A stretch of 64,000 nucleotides of DNA, from positions 124,001 through 188,000 of the forward strand of contig NZ_PHNJ01000005.1 in assembly GCF_008122205.1 (NCBI RefSeq). The letters are read 5' to 3'. This stretch comes from Natronococcus pandeyae. Lineage in GTDB: Archaea; Halobacteriota; Halobacteria; Halobacteriales; Natrialbaceae. How positions within the stretch are numbered: the stretch's first letter is position 1; each line of letters begins with the position of its first letter. Positions 1-10,300 of this stretch are shown in pieces. The position numbers were made by a program, and so were the translations under genes. The notes beneath the pieces were generated by a model. It was not told where the DNA came from and did no database searches. It saw only the letters and a program-made list of their open reading frames with translations.

Positions 1-124
1 CGCCGTCCCGCTCGCGGTCCTGCTCGCCTGCCTGCTCGATATCTATCTCATCGGAGTCACCCGTCGGGCGAACGCCTCGAGCGATCCGTCGACGGGTGAT
101 GCCCGCTCGAACGGCTCGTCCTGA
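1..124 (+). CDS. C-terminal end of a membrane protein (5' truncated)
   Basis: An open frame runs in from the window edge and stops at TGA 122-124. The visible 40 residues begin with a hydrophobic stretch (AVPLAVLLACLLDIYLIGV), which is one transmembrane helix, followed by a basic TRR and a polar Ser/Asp/Asn-rich tail. This is the usual end of an integral membrane protein with a cytoplasmic tail. The family cannot be named because the rest lies outside the window. The frame has the high GC third positions of neighbouring genes. Confidence 0.55.
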   Translation, partial: AVPLAVLLACLLDIYLIGVTRRANASSDPSTGDARSNGSS

Positions 125-315
125 CCGCGCTCGTTGGGTCCAGTCGGCTGTCGCTGCTTCCGCTCGCTTCTCGAGATCGCACTACGCGTCGCTGGGGTCC
201 AGTCGAAGAGCCCTTCGGCCGTTGCGTTCGAGCGCACGACCTGCCAGCCCCTGGCTCGCTCGAGTCGCCCGACTCGAACACAACGAGTATACCGGTCCCG
301 GAAGACGTCTCTAAC

Positions 316-693
316 ATGGCAACGGACGACACGTTCCTGTTCGACGGTGGGATCGCGATCGGCGTCCTGCTGATTCTGCTCGGTGGTATCGCGTACGTCG
401 TGACCGGATTCGCGAGCGTCACGGCGCTCATCCCGTCGTTTTTCGGTATCGCAGTCGTCGCCCTCGGCTGGATCGGCCGTTCGACGGGTCGGCGACGACT
501 GGCCGTCTACGGCTACGGACTGCTGGCGTTACTCGGTATCGCCGGCAGTACGCGGGGGCTCGCAGACGTCTGGACGCTCGCGACGGGGGGTACCGTCGAG
601 AGCCCCGTCGCCGCGGGCTCGCAGGCCGTGATGGTACTCCTGTGTCTCGGGTTGCTCGTTCTCGCCGGACGGACGTTCCGAGACGCTCGCTGA
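316..693 (+). CDS. small four-helix membrane protein, function unknown
   Basis: This 125-residue protein has four predicted transmembrane helices, at about residues 12-32, 37-53, 63-81 and 100-118, joined by short loops. The inner loops carry arginines (RSTGRRR near residue 57), so the positive-inside rule fits. No catalytic or metal motif is visible. The start is the only ATG at the head of the frame, about 190 bases after the truncated gene. Short proteins of this shape are common in haloarchaea and are usually annotated as hypothetical. I do not recognise a function. Confidence 0.7.
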   Translation: MATDDTFLFDGGIAIGVLLILLGGIAYVVTGFASVTALIPSFFGIAVVALGWIGRSTGRRRLAVYGYGLLALLGIAGSTRGLADVWTLATGGTVESPVAAGSQAVMVLLCLGLLVLAGRTFRDAR

Positions 694-771
694 AGCCGAG
701 CGGATACGGCCGGGACCGCGCCGAGGTGGCGAATCAACGGAGGCAAGCCCCTCGAGTGAGAACGAGCCGCC

Positions 772-2010
772 ATGGACGTTCAGTTCCTGGGTGGGGCGCG
801 CGAGATCGGTCGCAGCGCGGTGCTGATCGACGACTCGCTGCTGCTGGATTTCGGGATGGATTCGGGGAATCCACCGTCGTTTCCGATCGACGACGCCGAC
901 CCCGACGCGGTCGTCGTCAGTCACGGTCACCTCGACCACGTCGGCTCGATCCCCACCCTGCTGTCGGGCGACACCCGTCCGACGATTCACTGGACGCCGC
1001 CGACCTACGACCTCACGATGGTGCTCGCACGGGACACCATCAAGCTCCACGGGGGAACGTACGACTGTCCGTTCACCGAAGCCGAGGTGGCTCGCGTCGC
1101 CCAGGTTTCAGAGACCCACGGCTACCGCGAGCCGTTCCACGCCGCAGGATACGAGATTACGTTCTTCGACGCCGGTCACGTTCCCGGGAGCGCCCACGTG
1201 CTGATCAGCGATGGAGAACGACGACTGCTCTACACCGGCGACTTCCACACCGAGAACCAGCAACTGCTCTCCGGGACGACGGCCCGCCCCGACGCCGACG
1301 TCGTGATCTGTGAGAGCACCTACTCCGACGTCACTCGCCCGCCCCGCGAGGAGATCGAACGGGCGTTCGTCGACAGCCTCGAGACGACGCTCTGGGAGGG
1401 CGGGACCGTCGTCGTTCCCGCGTTCGCGATCGGCCGAACCCAGGAGGTGCTCTGCATCTGTGAGGAGTACGGCCTCGAGTGCTACGTCGACGGGATGGGC
1501 AAACGCGTCACGGACCTGTTCCTTCGCGAGCGAAACCGCGAGTTCCTGCGCGACCCCGACCTGCTCCGCCGAGCGAAGGGTAACGCCCGGTTCGTCGACG
1601 GTCGCGACGGCCAGAGAGAGCGGATCGCCGAACAGAATACGGTGATCGTCACGACCAGCGGGATGCTCCACGGCGGCCCCGCGATGACGTACGTGCCGGC
1701 GATCCGCACCCACCCGACGAACAAGATCGCCATGACGGGCTACCAGGTCGAGGGGACGCCCGGCCGCGAACTGTACGAGTCCGGCAGCGCGGTGATCGAC
1801 GGCCGCGCGATGCGGGTCAGCGCCCAGGTCGAGCAGTACGACTTCTCCGCGCACGCGGACCGGGAGGGGCTGCTCGAGTTCCTCGAGTCCTATTCCGACG
1901 CTCGGGTGCTGGTCAACCACGGCGACCGCTGCGAGGCGTTCGCCGACGAACTCCAGTCGGAGGGGTTCGACGCCAGTGCACCGCCGCTCGGCGATCGGCG
2001 TCCAGTCTGA
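772..2010 (+). CDS. beta-CASP metallo-beta-lactamase-fold nuclease (RNase J/CPSF-like)
   Basis: This is a predicted zinc-dependent RNA-processing or decay enzyme of 412 residues. The metallo-beta-lactamase core is clear: HGHLDH at residues 51-56 supplies the dinuclear metal ligands, GHVPGSAH (136-142) and YTGDFH (D157) follow, and CESTYSD (around E181) opens the beta-CASP insert. SAHADREGL (H361) and VNHGD (H383) give the C-terminal motifs. There is no N-terminal KH domain, so it resembles the short archaeal aCPSF2/RNase J-type proteins rather than the KH-containing aCPSF1. It probably acts in the cytoplasm. Endonuclease and 5'-3' exonuclease activity cannot be told apart from sequence alone. 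Confidence 0.9.
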   Translation: MDVQFLGGAREIGRSAVLIDDSLLLDFGMDSGNPPSFPIDDADPDAVVVSHGHLDHVGSIPTLLSGDTRPTIHWTPPTYDLTMVLARDTIKLHGGTYDCPFTEAEVARVAQVSETHGYREPFHAAGYEITFFDAGHVPGSAHVLISDGERRLLYTGDFHTENQQLLSGTTARPDADVVICESTYSDVTRPPREEIERAFVDSLETTLWEGGTVVVPAFAIGRTQEVLCICEEYGLECYVDGMGKRVTDLFLRERNREFLRDPDLLRRAKGNARFVDGRDGQRERIAEQNTVIVTTSGMLHGGPAMTYVPAIRTHPTNKIAMTGYQVEGTPGRELYESGSAVIDGRAMRVSAQVEQYDFSAHADREGLLEFLESYSDARVLVNHGDRCEAFADELQSEGFDASAPPLGDRRPV

Positions 2011-2102
2011 GGGCACCCGCGCCGGCGGCTATCCCTTGATAGGCGTGCGCGGTGAACCGGCCGTATGACCGTTCCCAGCCTGCCTGCTCGAGGTGATCGC
2101 TG

Positions 2103-2654
2103 ATGGCGCGGGTCCTGCTCTGTTACGGGACGAGCGAGGGACAGACGTCGACGATCGCCGAACACATGGGCGACGTCATCGAGGACGAGGGCCACGACGT
2201 GACGCTCGTCCACCTGAAACATCCACCCGACGATCTCGATCCGGGCTCGTACGACGGCATCGTCGTCGGTGCGTCGATCCACGCGGGCTCTCACCAGCGG
2301 TACGTCACCAAATTCGTTCGCGAGCATCGAGCCGCGTTGAACCGATGCCCGTCTGCGTTCTTCTCCGTGAGTCTCACGGCCGCCCACGACGAATCCGATG
2401 CTCGAGCGCCGGCAGCGGAACTGCTCGAGACGTTTCTCGACGAGACGGGATGGGATCCGGACGGCACGCTGGTGGTCGCGGGCGCGCTCAAATACCGCGA
2501 GTACGGTCTCCTCAAACGGTTCGTGATGCGCCGGATCGCCGGCAAGGTGGTTGGCGACACCGACACGTCCCGGGACTACGAGTACACCGACTGGGAGGAG
2601 GTCGAGGCGTTCGCGAGGGAGTTCACCACGCTGCTCCGGGCCGACCCCGAGTAG
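2103..2654 (+). CDS. flavodoxin-domain protein (HemG/protoporphyrinogen-oxidase-like)
   Basis: A 183-residue flavodoxin-fold protein. The N-terminal YGTSEGQT at residues 8-15 is the classic FMN phosphate-binding loop after the first beta strand, and DGIVVGASIHAG (around residue 60) matches the third strand and loop. The overall pattern resembles the HemG-type flavodoxin/menaquinone-dependent protoporphyrinogen oxidase group, but haem biosynthesis is not indicated by neighbouring genes, so the substrate is open. It is probably cytoplasmic. It starts 92 bases after the beta-CASP gene on the same strand and could be cotranscribed with it. Confidence 0.85.
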   Translation: MARVLLCYGTSEGQTSTIAEHMGDVIEDEGHDVTLVHLKHPPDDLDPGSYDGIVVGASIHAGSHQRYVTKFVREHRAALNRCPSAFFSVSLTAAHDESDARAPAAELLETFLDETGWDPDGTLVVAGALKYREYGLLKRFVMRRIAGKVVGDTDTSRDYEYTDWEEVEAFAREFTTLLRADPE

Positions 2655-2769
2655 CTCGCTCTCGAGTCGGTGGGGACTCGGGGTGCGGCGGGCGGTATCG
2701 ACCCCCAGAGAGAAAATTTGGTTTGGTAGGGCGAAGGTTCATCCCCGGTGTTTCCCAAACCTGGGTATC

Positions 2770-4599
2770 ATGGTAGGGGTCTGTGGTGCGTTCGGAGGGA
2801 ATCGCCCGGGGATCGATCCGATCCCCGCGTGGATCGACCGAGACGGCGCCGGCGAGCGGGCGAGACACGACGGATCGGCACTGACCGGTTTCGCCGCGAC
2901 CCACCGGCGGTCGTCACAGCCGATTTCGGTTCCGGAACGAAACGCGACGCTGCTCGTGTTCGGGAGCGTTTACAGCCGAATTCAGGACGGCTCGTCGGAT
3001 CGACGGCCGACAGGTGTCTCGACCCCGGCCTACTGTGCACAGGAGTACGCCGCCGACGGAATCGACGCGTTGACCGAGCTAAACGGCGAGTTCGTCGCGG
3101 TCGTGGTCGACCACGAGGGACGAACGCTACGGTTCGTAACGGATCTACTCGGCAGCCAGCCGGTCTACTACTCTCTGGACCGGGAGTGGCTCCTCTTTTC
3201 GACGTCCGCACAGTCACTGGTTCACCACCCCGACGTAGCGGCCGCGTTCGATCCCGACTCTCTCGTCGAATATCTCACGCACAAGAGCGTCCGAGGCGTC
3301 GAGACCCCGTTTGCCGGCGTCAAGCAGTTGCCGCCCGCGTCGATCACGACGGTCGACTTCGCGGACCCGGAGCCGATCGAGCACGAACGCTACTGGAACC
3401 CGGTCCTACAACCGACGTCCCAGCCCGTCGATCGGTTCGTCGACCAGTTCGTCGACCGGTTTACCGCCGCCACCGAGGATCGGATTCGATCCGGTCGCCG
3501 TCACGGGTTGCTTCTCTCGGGCGGAAGCGATTCGAGACTTCTTGCAGCGACCGTCGATCCCGAACGGGCGTACGGGTTTACCACCGGTTCGTCGATGCCG
3601 GCCGACGAGTCGACCGTCGCGGCACGCGTCGCACGAACCGTCGGCGTTCCGTTCACCCGGTTCGAACTGGGGGCGGACCGATACCCGGAACTCCTCGAGG
3701 AGTACGGTCGACACGGCAACGCTATCGGCTGGTTCAACGAGGGGCGCACCCTCACAGTTACGGACGCGGTACGTGAGGAGGTCGACACGCTCGTCTCGGG
3801 GCTGTACGCCGACGTTTTCTTCAAGGGCTGGAGCCTTCCCCACCGTCGGCTTTCGACCCCGGTCGGCTCCGTTTCGCTCCCGCTCGAGCGCCGTATCGAG
3901 GATCAACGCCAGTATCTGCAGACGCGGTCGGAAGAGACGCCCGCGTACGTCGACACCGACGACGTTCCGTCCGCCCACCGGGTTCTGGAGCAGTCACTCG
4001 TAGAGACGAGCGACGGCGTCCGCGATCACGGAATCGACTACCCGTCGGTGGCGGAACTCGGCCGGACCGGGTTCTGGTTTCCGCTGACGAACGAGACCTC
4101 CTTCGACCGGTACGGCGACACGCAGGTTCTTCCGACCGTCTATCCGTTTCTCGACCGACGGCTGATCGAGCTCTCGCTTCGGCTCCCCCGAACAGACGCC
4201 ATGCGGCACAACGTCGTCAACCGGGCGGTTTCGCGCATCGCCCCTGATCTCGCGGCGATCCCACACAACGAGAGCGGCGTCTCGCTCTCTCGGCCGCGGT
4301 TGCTCCACTGGTTCGGTCAGCTGTACGGCGACCAGTTCCGCAACTCGGGCGGTGGGACGAACGCGGACACCCTTCGAGGAGACTGGCTTCCGGAGTTCGT
4401 GCGAGCCCGCGAGTCGACGATCCGAGCCCTTCCCGGGATCGACTACGGCGAGGCCCACCGACTCTGTCGCGAACACGTCGACGGAGCGGACCACACCGCG
4501 GCGCTCTGTGGACTGGTGAGCGTACTGGCGATGCCGGCGACGAGGACGATTACCGGGACCGAGCCCGTGGCCGACAGCGTCCCGCGGGTGAGCCGATAG
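2770..4599 (+). CDS. asparagine synthase-like protein (glutamine amidotransferase class II plus PP-loop)
   Basis: A 609-residue protein. Residues 1 to about 190 look like a class II glutamine amidotransferase (Ntn) fold, with CGAFGG at residues 5-10 and an LNGEFVAVVVD strand near 104. The C-terminal half is an asparagine-synthase ATP pyrophosphatase with the PP-loop SGGSDS at 250-255. The start at ATG 2770 follows an AT-rich patch (aaaatttggttt); the open frame reaches further upstream, but that part overlaps the flavodoxin gene and is compositionally unlike protein. The nucleophile Cys is residue 5 instead of residue 2. Haloarchaeal proteins of this kind may amidate a surface or small-molecule substrate and not free aspartate; the true substrate is unknown. 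Confidence 0.82.
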   Translation: MVGVCGAFGGNRPGIDPIPAWIDRDGAGERARHDGSALTGFAATHRRSSQPISVPERNATLLVFGSVYSRIQDGSSDRRPTGVSTPAYCAQEYAADGIDALTELNGEFVAVVVDHEGRTLRFVTDLLGSQPVYYSLDREWLLFSTSAQSLVHHPDVAAAFDPDSLVEYLTHKSVRGVETPFAGVKQLPPASITTVDFADPEPIEHERYWNPVLQPTSQPVDRFVDQFVDRFTAATEDRIRSGRRHGLLLSGGSDSRLLAATVDPERAYGFTTGSSMPADESTVAARVARTVGVPFTRFELGADRYPELLEEYGRHGNAIGWFNEGRTLTVTDAVREEVDTLVSGLYADVFFKGWSLPHRRLSTPVGSVSLPLERRIEDQRQYLQTRSEETPAYVDTDDVPSAHRVLEQSLVETSDGVRDHGIDYPSVAELGRTGFWFPLTNETSFDRYGDTQVLPTVYPFLDRRLIELSLRLPRTDAMRHNVVNRAVSRIAPDLAAIPHNESGVSLSRPRLLHWFGQLYGDQFRNSGGGTNADTLRGDWLPEFVRARESTIRALPGIDYGEAHRLCREHVDGADHTAALCGLVSVLAMPATRTITGTEPVADSVPRVSR

Positions 4600-4710
4600 G
4601 GGGTCGCCTCCCTGTTCGACCGACGAGCGTCTCTCGTCGCGGTCACGGAACCGGCACCGGTTGCCGGGCTGAAAACCTCTTTTGAGGTGTTCGTCGAGTG
4701 ACGACGAGAG

Positions 4711-5109
4711 ATGAGTTCCGATCCAGACGACCTCGAGTTGACCGACGCCGAAGAGGACGCCCTGCACGAACTCCAGCTCGGCATGGAGTACGTCCACCGG
4801 GCGTACGGAAATCTGCTCGAGTTCCACCACGAACTCGGTCACGCGATGGACCGGATGGGCAACGCCGAGGAGCTGTTGCGCGAGGCCGGCCACGAGGAGC
4901 GGGCGAACCAGCTCCGCGACGACCACCTCCCCGCGGGGGCGATCAGCGATCAGTGGACGTTCGAACTCGTCGAGGAGTTCTCTACGTCGTTCCTCGAGGA
5001 CGTCGACGACTTCGAAGACGAGGTCAGAGACGAACTCGCGGACGGGATCGGACACGTCACCGAGCGCCGACAGAAACAGAAGCTGCGCGACCGCGCTCGC
5101 GACGACTGA
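4711..5109 (+). CDS. conserved haloarchaeal helical protein, function unknown
   Basis: A 132-residue, very acidic and almost entirely helical soluble protein. It begins SSDPDDLELTDAEEDALHEL and contains His-rich helix turns (FHHELGHAMDRMG, around residue 38). The C-terminus is basic (RRQKQKLRDRARDD), so it may bind nucleic acid or a partner protein. No signal peptide, membrane helix or recognisable enzyme motif is present. It sits alone between the asparagine-synthase-like gene and the flavoprotein oxidase, 35 bases before the latter, and might share its transcript. No function can be given. Confidence 0.75.
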   Translation: MSSDPDDLELTDAEEDALHELQLGMEYVHRAYGNLLEFHHELGHAMDRMGNAEELLREAGHEERANQLRDDHLPAGAISDQWTFELVEEFSTSFLEDVDDFEDEVRDELADGIGHVTERRQKQKLRDRARDD

Positions 5110-5144
5110 AAAGCGTTTTCGAACCCTACACCGTACGCTGACCC

Positions 5145-6272
5145 ATGAATGATCGGTACGACGCCATCGTCATCGGCGTCGGCGGAATGGGAAGCGCCAC
5201 GGCTGCCCACCTGGCGGATCGCGGCGCCGACGTGCTCGGCCTCGAACGCTACGATATCCCCCACGACTACGGCTCCTCGCACGGTATCACGCGAATGATC
5301 CGGCTCGCCTACGCCGAGCACCCCGCCTACGTGCCCCTCCTGCGGCGAGCGTACGACCTCTGGGAGGCTCTCGAGGCCGAACACGACCGACAACTGCTCT
5401 ACCGGACGGGCTCGGTCGACGCCGGACCGGCCGGCGGCCCACTGGTCGAGGGATCGAAACGGTCCTGCGAGGAACACGACCTCGAGTACGAACCACTCTC
5501 GAGTGCGGAGCTCACGGACCGCTACCCCGGATATCAGCTCCCCGAGGAGTACGAGGCGGTCTACCAGCCCGACGGCGGCTACCTCGTTCCCGAACAGTGC
5601 ATCGTCGCGTCCGTCGACCAGGCCCACCGTGCAGGCGCGACGATCCGCGCCCGCGAGCGCGTAGTGGACTGGCGGCCGACCCGCGACGGCGTCCGCGTCG
5701 AGACCGACCACGACACGTACGAGGCCGATCGACTCGTCATCACGGCGGGCGCGTGGGCCGCGCGGTTCGTCGACGCGCTCGAGGCGGTCGCCGTCCCCGA
5801 GCGACAGGTGCTGGCCTGGCTCCAGCCCCGCGAACCCGACCGATTCCGACCCGATCGGTTCCCGGTCTGGAACCTGCAGGTTCCCGAGGGGCGATTCTAC
5901 GGCTTTCCGATCCACGACGTTCCGGGGTTCAAGATCGGCCGCTACAACCACCGCGAGAAGACCGTCGATCCCGACGCCTTCGAGCGCGAGCCGACCCAGG
6001 AGGACGAGCGACTCCTCCGCTCGTTCGCCGAGCGGTACTTCCCCGAGGGCGCCGGGCCGACGATGCGTCTACAGACCTGCCTCTTTACCAACACGCCGGA
6101 CGACCACTTCGTCCTCGATACGCTGCCCGACCACCCACAGGTGGCGGTCGGTGCCGGCTTCTCCGGGCACGGCTTCAAGTTCGCCAGCGTGATCGGCGAG
6201 ATTCTCGCGGATCTCGCCCTCGAGGGCGAGACTGACCACCCGATCGAGATGTTCTCGCTGGACCGATTCTGA
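5145..6272 (+). CDS. solA: FAD-dependent sarcosine/N-methyl-amino-acid oxidase family
   Basis: A 375-residue flavoenzyme of the monomeric sarcosine oxidase (MSOX)/N-methyl-tryptophan oxidase type. The ADP-binding Rossmann motif GVGGMGS lies at residues 11-17 with the ribose-binding Glu at 34. SSHGITRMIRLAY (residues 44-56) is the family signature after it. LQTCLFTNTPDD carries Cys312 at the place where these enzymes attach FAD covalently. Length matches the family (about 370-390). The reaction would be oxidative demethylation of a secondary amine, giving an amine, formaldehyde and hydrogen peroxide. The exact substrate is not visible in the sequence. The gene is convergent with the LLM oxidoreductase gene. 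Confidence 0.85.
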   Translation: MNDRYDAIVIGVGGMGSATAAHLADRGADVLGLERYDIPHDYGSSHGITRMIRLAYAEHPAYVPLLRRAYDLWEALEAEHDRQLLYRTGSVDAGPAGGPLVEGSKRSCEEHDLEYEPLSSAELTDRYPGYQLPEEYEAVYQPDGGYLVPEQCIVASVDQAHRAGATIRARERVVDWRPTRDGVRVETDHDTYEADRLVITAGAWAARFVDALEAVAVPERQVLAWLQPREPDRFRPDRFPVWNLQVPEGRFYGFPIHDVPGFKIGRYNHREKTVDPDAFEREPTQEDERLLRSFAERYFPEGAGPTMRLQTCLFTNTPDDHFVLDTLPDHPQVAVGAGFSGHGFKFASVIGEILADLALEGETDHPIEMFSLDRF

Positions 6273-6296
6273 GTCGCCCCGACCGAACCCGGACCG

Positions 6297-7217
6297 CTAC
6301 ACCCGCTCGATGATCTCCGCTGCGAACGTCTCGAACGCTCGCTCCCGGTCGTCGTTTTGCAGGCCGACGATCGCGTGATCGAGTCCGTACCCCTCGAGTC
6401 GCCGGAAGTAGTCGCGGTACCACTCGACGCCGGCGCGAAAGCCGAGGTGCAGGGGTTCGGGTCCGGCCGCCGGATCGTCGGCGAGTTCGACCCGGATCGC
6501 GATCGCGAACGGTTTGTCGGCCGTCGCCTCGCGCCACTGCCGGATGTAGGACTCGAGTGTGGACTCCGGGAGGTGGTAGAACAGCCAGCCGTCGCCGTGC
6601 TCGGCGATCCACTCGTCGGACTGCCGTGAGTTGCCCGTCGGCAGCAGGGGGATCGTCTCCTCGGTCGGGTTCGGCACGACGTCGAGGTCGCCCTCCAGGC
6701 GTCCCCACCGGTCCTCGAGTTCGGGGTAGTCCTCCCGCCAGACCGTTCGGAGCGCCTCGACGCTCTCGCGGAACAGTTCGCCCCGGCTATCGGGATCGAC
6801 GTCGAAAGCGGGGTACTCCGGATCACGGTCGCCCGAGGCGACCCCGAGGACGAGTCGGCCGTCGGAGAGGCGGTCGACGGTCGCGGCCGACTTCGCGACG
6901 TGGAGGGGGTGACGAAGCGGGAGGACGACGCTCGAGGTCCCCAGCGCAATCTCGTCGGTGTGGGCGGCGACGTGCGAGAGCCACGGCCAGGTGTCGAACG
7001 TCTGACCCGCGTCGCCGAATTTCGGCCAGTAGGTCGGCACGTCACGCGCCCAGAGGCCGTCGAAGCCGACGGACTCGGCGTGTTTCGCGAGTTCGATTTC
7101 GGCCTCGGGATCCGGCGTCGAACGGTTCGTTCCCGTCAACGGAAAGCCGGCGCCGAAGGTGAGCCCGCTCCGATCGAACAACCGCCGATAGCCCGCGTTT
7201 GCGTGTCCGGAGGGCAT
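6297..7217 (-). CDS. LLM-class (luciferase-like) FMN/F420 oxidoreductase
   Basis: A 306-residue TIM-barrel oxidoreductase of the bacterial luciferase-like superfamily. Family marks are the N-terminal FGAGFPLTG strand, AKHAESVGFDGLWARDVP, IALGTSSVVLPLRHPLHVAK and RLVLGVASGDRDPEYPAF, which form the flavin/F420 pocket. It is probably cytoplasmic and uses FMN or F420; haloarchaea make F420, so either is possible. It is convergent with the sarcosine-oxidase-like gene (24 bases apart) and divergent from the large sensor gene. The substrate is unknown. I am confident of the fold and less so of the cofactor. Confidence 0.85.
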   Translation of the reverse strand: MPSGHANAGYRRLFDRSGLTFGAGFPLTGTNRSTPDPEAEIELAKHAESVGFDGLWARDVPTYWPKFGDAGQTFDTWPWLSHVAAHTDEIALGTSSVVLPLRHPLHVAKSAATVDRLSDGRLVLGVASGDRDPEYPAFDVDPDSRGELFRESVEALRTVWREDYPELEDRWGRLEGDLDVVPNPTEETIPLLPTGNSRQSDEWIAEHGDGWLFYHLPESTLESYIRQWREATADKPFAIAIRVELADDPAAGPEPLHLGFRAGVEWYRDYFRRLEGYGLDHAIVGLQNDDRERAFETFAAEIIERV

Positions 7218-7383
7218 TCGCTCGAGCTATCGGCCGTATCTACAAGACGCTGTTCGTTCCGGTTCACCGCACCCGGCTACGGATTCGAACTGAACGCTGC
7301 CGTACCGAGTCGATCGCCCGCTCGACGACGGTTCGCGTTTCCGTCGACAGAATCCTTTTACTCGTTCGTCGAGACCCAGAGGT

Positions 7384-10300
7384 ATGGGTTCGTCTGCGCC
7401 ATCACCTGCGACAGTTCTCGAGGCGGTCGACGATCTCGCCCCGCCCGGCACACCGTTGACGACGCCGGAGGTTGCCGACGAGTTCGACTGTACGGCCCGA
7501 ACGATCTACAACAAGCTGGATTCGCTCGTCGACGACGGCGTCCTCGAGACGAAGAAAGTCGGCTCTCGCGGGCGCGTCTGGTGGCGCCCGCCTCGAGCAC
7601 GCGATTCCGCCGCCTCCGAACCGATAGCCAGACACGCTAGTCTCGCATGGAGCGAAGACGCGGACGAGAACCGTGATGCGCTCGAACACCAGGCGCATTT
7701 TCTCGAGGCGATTCTCTCTAACGTCGACGATCACGTGCACGTCTGGAACCGCGAGAAGGAGTACGTCTACGGGAACGAGCGCCTGGAAGAGCTCTACGAG
7801 ATGAGCCGCGACGAGTACCTCGGGAAAACCAACCGAGAACTGGGGCTTCCACCCGAACTGTGCGATCGATTCGAACGAGAGATCGAGCGAGTTTTCGAGA
7901 GCGGAGCGTCCACGTCCGGCGAGATTTCTTGCACTGACTCGTCCGGTGTGAACGCCTACTACGATTACATCTTCAGCCCGATCCGCGGCCAGGACGGCAG
8001 CGTCGAGTTCGTCGCCGGCATCTCCCGCGACACCACCGAGCGACGGCGGGCGGAAGCGGAAGCCACCGAATCGACCTTCCGCCAGCTGTTCGAAAAGGCG
8101 CCCGGTCTCTACCTCGTCGTGGCGCCGGAAGACTACGAGATCGTGGCGGTGAGCGACGCGTACCTGGAGGCGACGATGACGGAACGCGAGGACATTATGG
8201 GAAAGACGCTGTTCGAGGTCTTCCCGCCCGATCCCGACGATCCGGACTCCGAGGGCGTCTCCAGATTGCGGGAGTCACTCGCCAGGGTCGAAGCCGAGCG
8301 ACAGGCCGACATGATGCCCGTAACGTACTATCCGATTCCGCGGCCCGAATCCGAAGGCGGCGGGTTCGAGGATCGATGGTGGAGTCCGGTCAACTCGCCC
8401 GTGTTCAGCGCCACGAACGAGATCGACTACATTATTCACCGCGTCGAGGACGTCACGTCGGTCGTTCAGCGGTTCAAAGAAGACGGCAGGGACGACGTCC
8501 TCCGAAATCTCGACGCCGGCGACTCCCATCTCACGACGGACGTCATCCTGCGCGGACAGGAGTTACACCGGATGAAAGAACGGGCGTACGAACGACTGCG
8601 CGAGAGCGAGGAGCGCTACCGCACGCTGTTCGAATCGATCGACGAGGGCTTTTGCGTCATCGAGCGGATCGACGCCGATTCGGGGAAGCCGACCGATTTC
8701 CGGTACGTGAAGGTGAACCCCGCGTTCGAAGAGCACTCCGGCGTCGCCGACGTCGTCGGGAAGACGCTCCAGGAGGTGTTTCCGAGAGAATCTGCAGAGT
8801 GGGTCGAGACGTACGAAACCGTCCTCCGAACCGGGGAGCCGATTCGACTCGAGCGCGAGCTTCCGACGCAGGGACGGATCCTGGAGCTGTACGCGTTTCA
8901 GGTCGGAGACGGGTCGAGAGAGCAAGTCGGAGTAATCTTCCAGGATATCACCGAGCGCAAACGGACCCAGAACGCCATCGAGCGACTCAACGACGTGAGT
9001 CAGGAGTTGATGGAAGCCGACACCCAGGAGATCCACGACCGGACCGCCGACATCGCCCAGGACGTACTCGGCGTCGAGTACGCCGCACTGTGGCAGTACG
9101 ACGAGACGACCGGGGAACTCGAGCAGGGCACCACTCGGATCGATCCGGACGCAGACCGTGAGTCGATTCGGCTCCCCGACCGACTCACGGACCAGATCTG
9201 GCAGACGTTCATCAGCCACGAGATCGCCGTCGAGAACGATCTCCCGACGTCCGAGAGCACGCCGTCGGAGTCACAGCTCCGGAGTAGCGTGCTCGTTCCG
9301 CTCGGCAGGCACGGTGTCATCTGTCTGGCATCCACTCACAGCGCGGTGTTCGACGAGACGAGAGTCGATATCGCGGGGACCATGGTCGCAACCATCGAAA
9401 CGGCGCTGGATCGTGCCGAGGGCGAACGACGGCTGGAACGGCAAAACGAGGAACTGACGCGCCTCGACCGACTCAACAGCCTCATTCGGGATATCGACCA
9501 GGCGCTGGTGCAGGCCGACACGCTCGAGGCGATCGATCTGGCCGTCTGCGAGCGACTGGCCGATTCCGACCAGTTCGAGTTCGCCTGGATCGGCGAGTAC
9601 GACGCGGTCACTGATACGATCGAACCGCGGGAGTGGGCCGGTATCGACGGCAGCTACGTGGATGGGCTCTCGGTCACGACAAGCGGGAGTTCGAACAGTG
9701 AGGATCCCGTCGTCGCCGCGTTTCGGACACAAGAAACGCACGTCGTCGCGGACATCGCCACAGATCTACGAGCCGGCTCGTGGCGGGAGGCGACCCTCGA
9801 ACGGGGTGCCCGCTCGTGCATCAGCATTCCGCTGGTTTACGAGCAATCACTGCACGGCGTCGTGACGGTCTACGGCAGGACTCCACAACCCGACGAACGC
9901 GATCACGACGTGTTGGCGGAACTCGGCAGCACGATCGCCCACGCGATCAACGCCGTCGAAACCAGAGAGACGCTCCAGGCGGACAGCGTCGTCGAACTCA
10001 CGGTCCGGTTCCAGCAGGTGGACACGCCGCTGTGTCGGTTCGCACGGCAGGCGGGATGTACGATCGAGTTCGAGGGATTCGTTCCCCAGTCGGAGGGTGA
10101 CGTCGCAGCCATTTTCTTCACCGCCACGGGCGTCTCGCCGGACGAACTCTCGACCGCCGGCGAGCAGTCCATCGCTATCGAGGAGTTGACCTTTCTCTCC
10201 GAACACCAGGAGGGAACGCTGGTCAAGGCACGGCTGTCCGACCCGACGCTCGCATCGCAGTTTCTGGAGCAGGATGCAGTGGTTCGCTCGCTCACCATCG

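Noticed and set aside
2551-2769. 73-codon upstream extension of the asparagine-synthase-like frame
   Set aside because: It overlaps the flavodoxin gene in another frame, is Ser/Arg-rich without protein-like structure, and ATG 2770 follows an AT-rich upstream patch, so it is a shadow.
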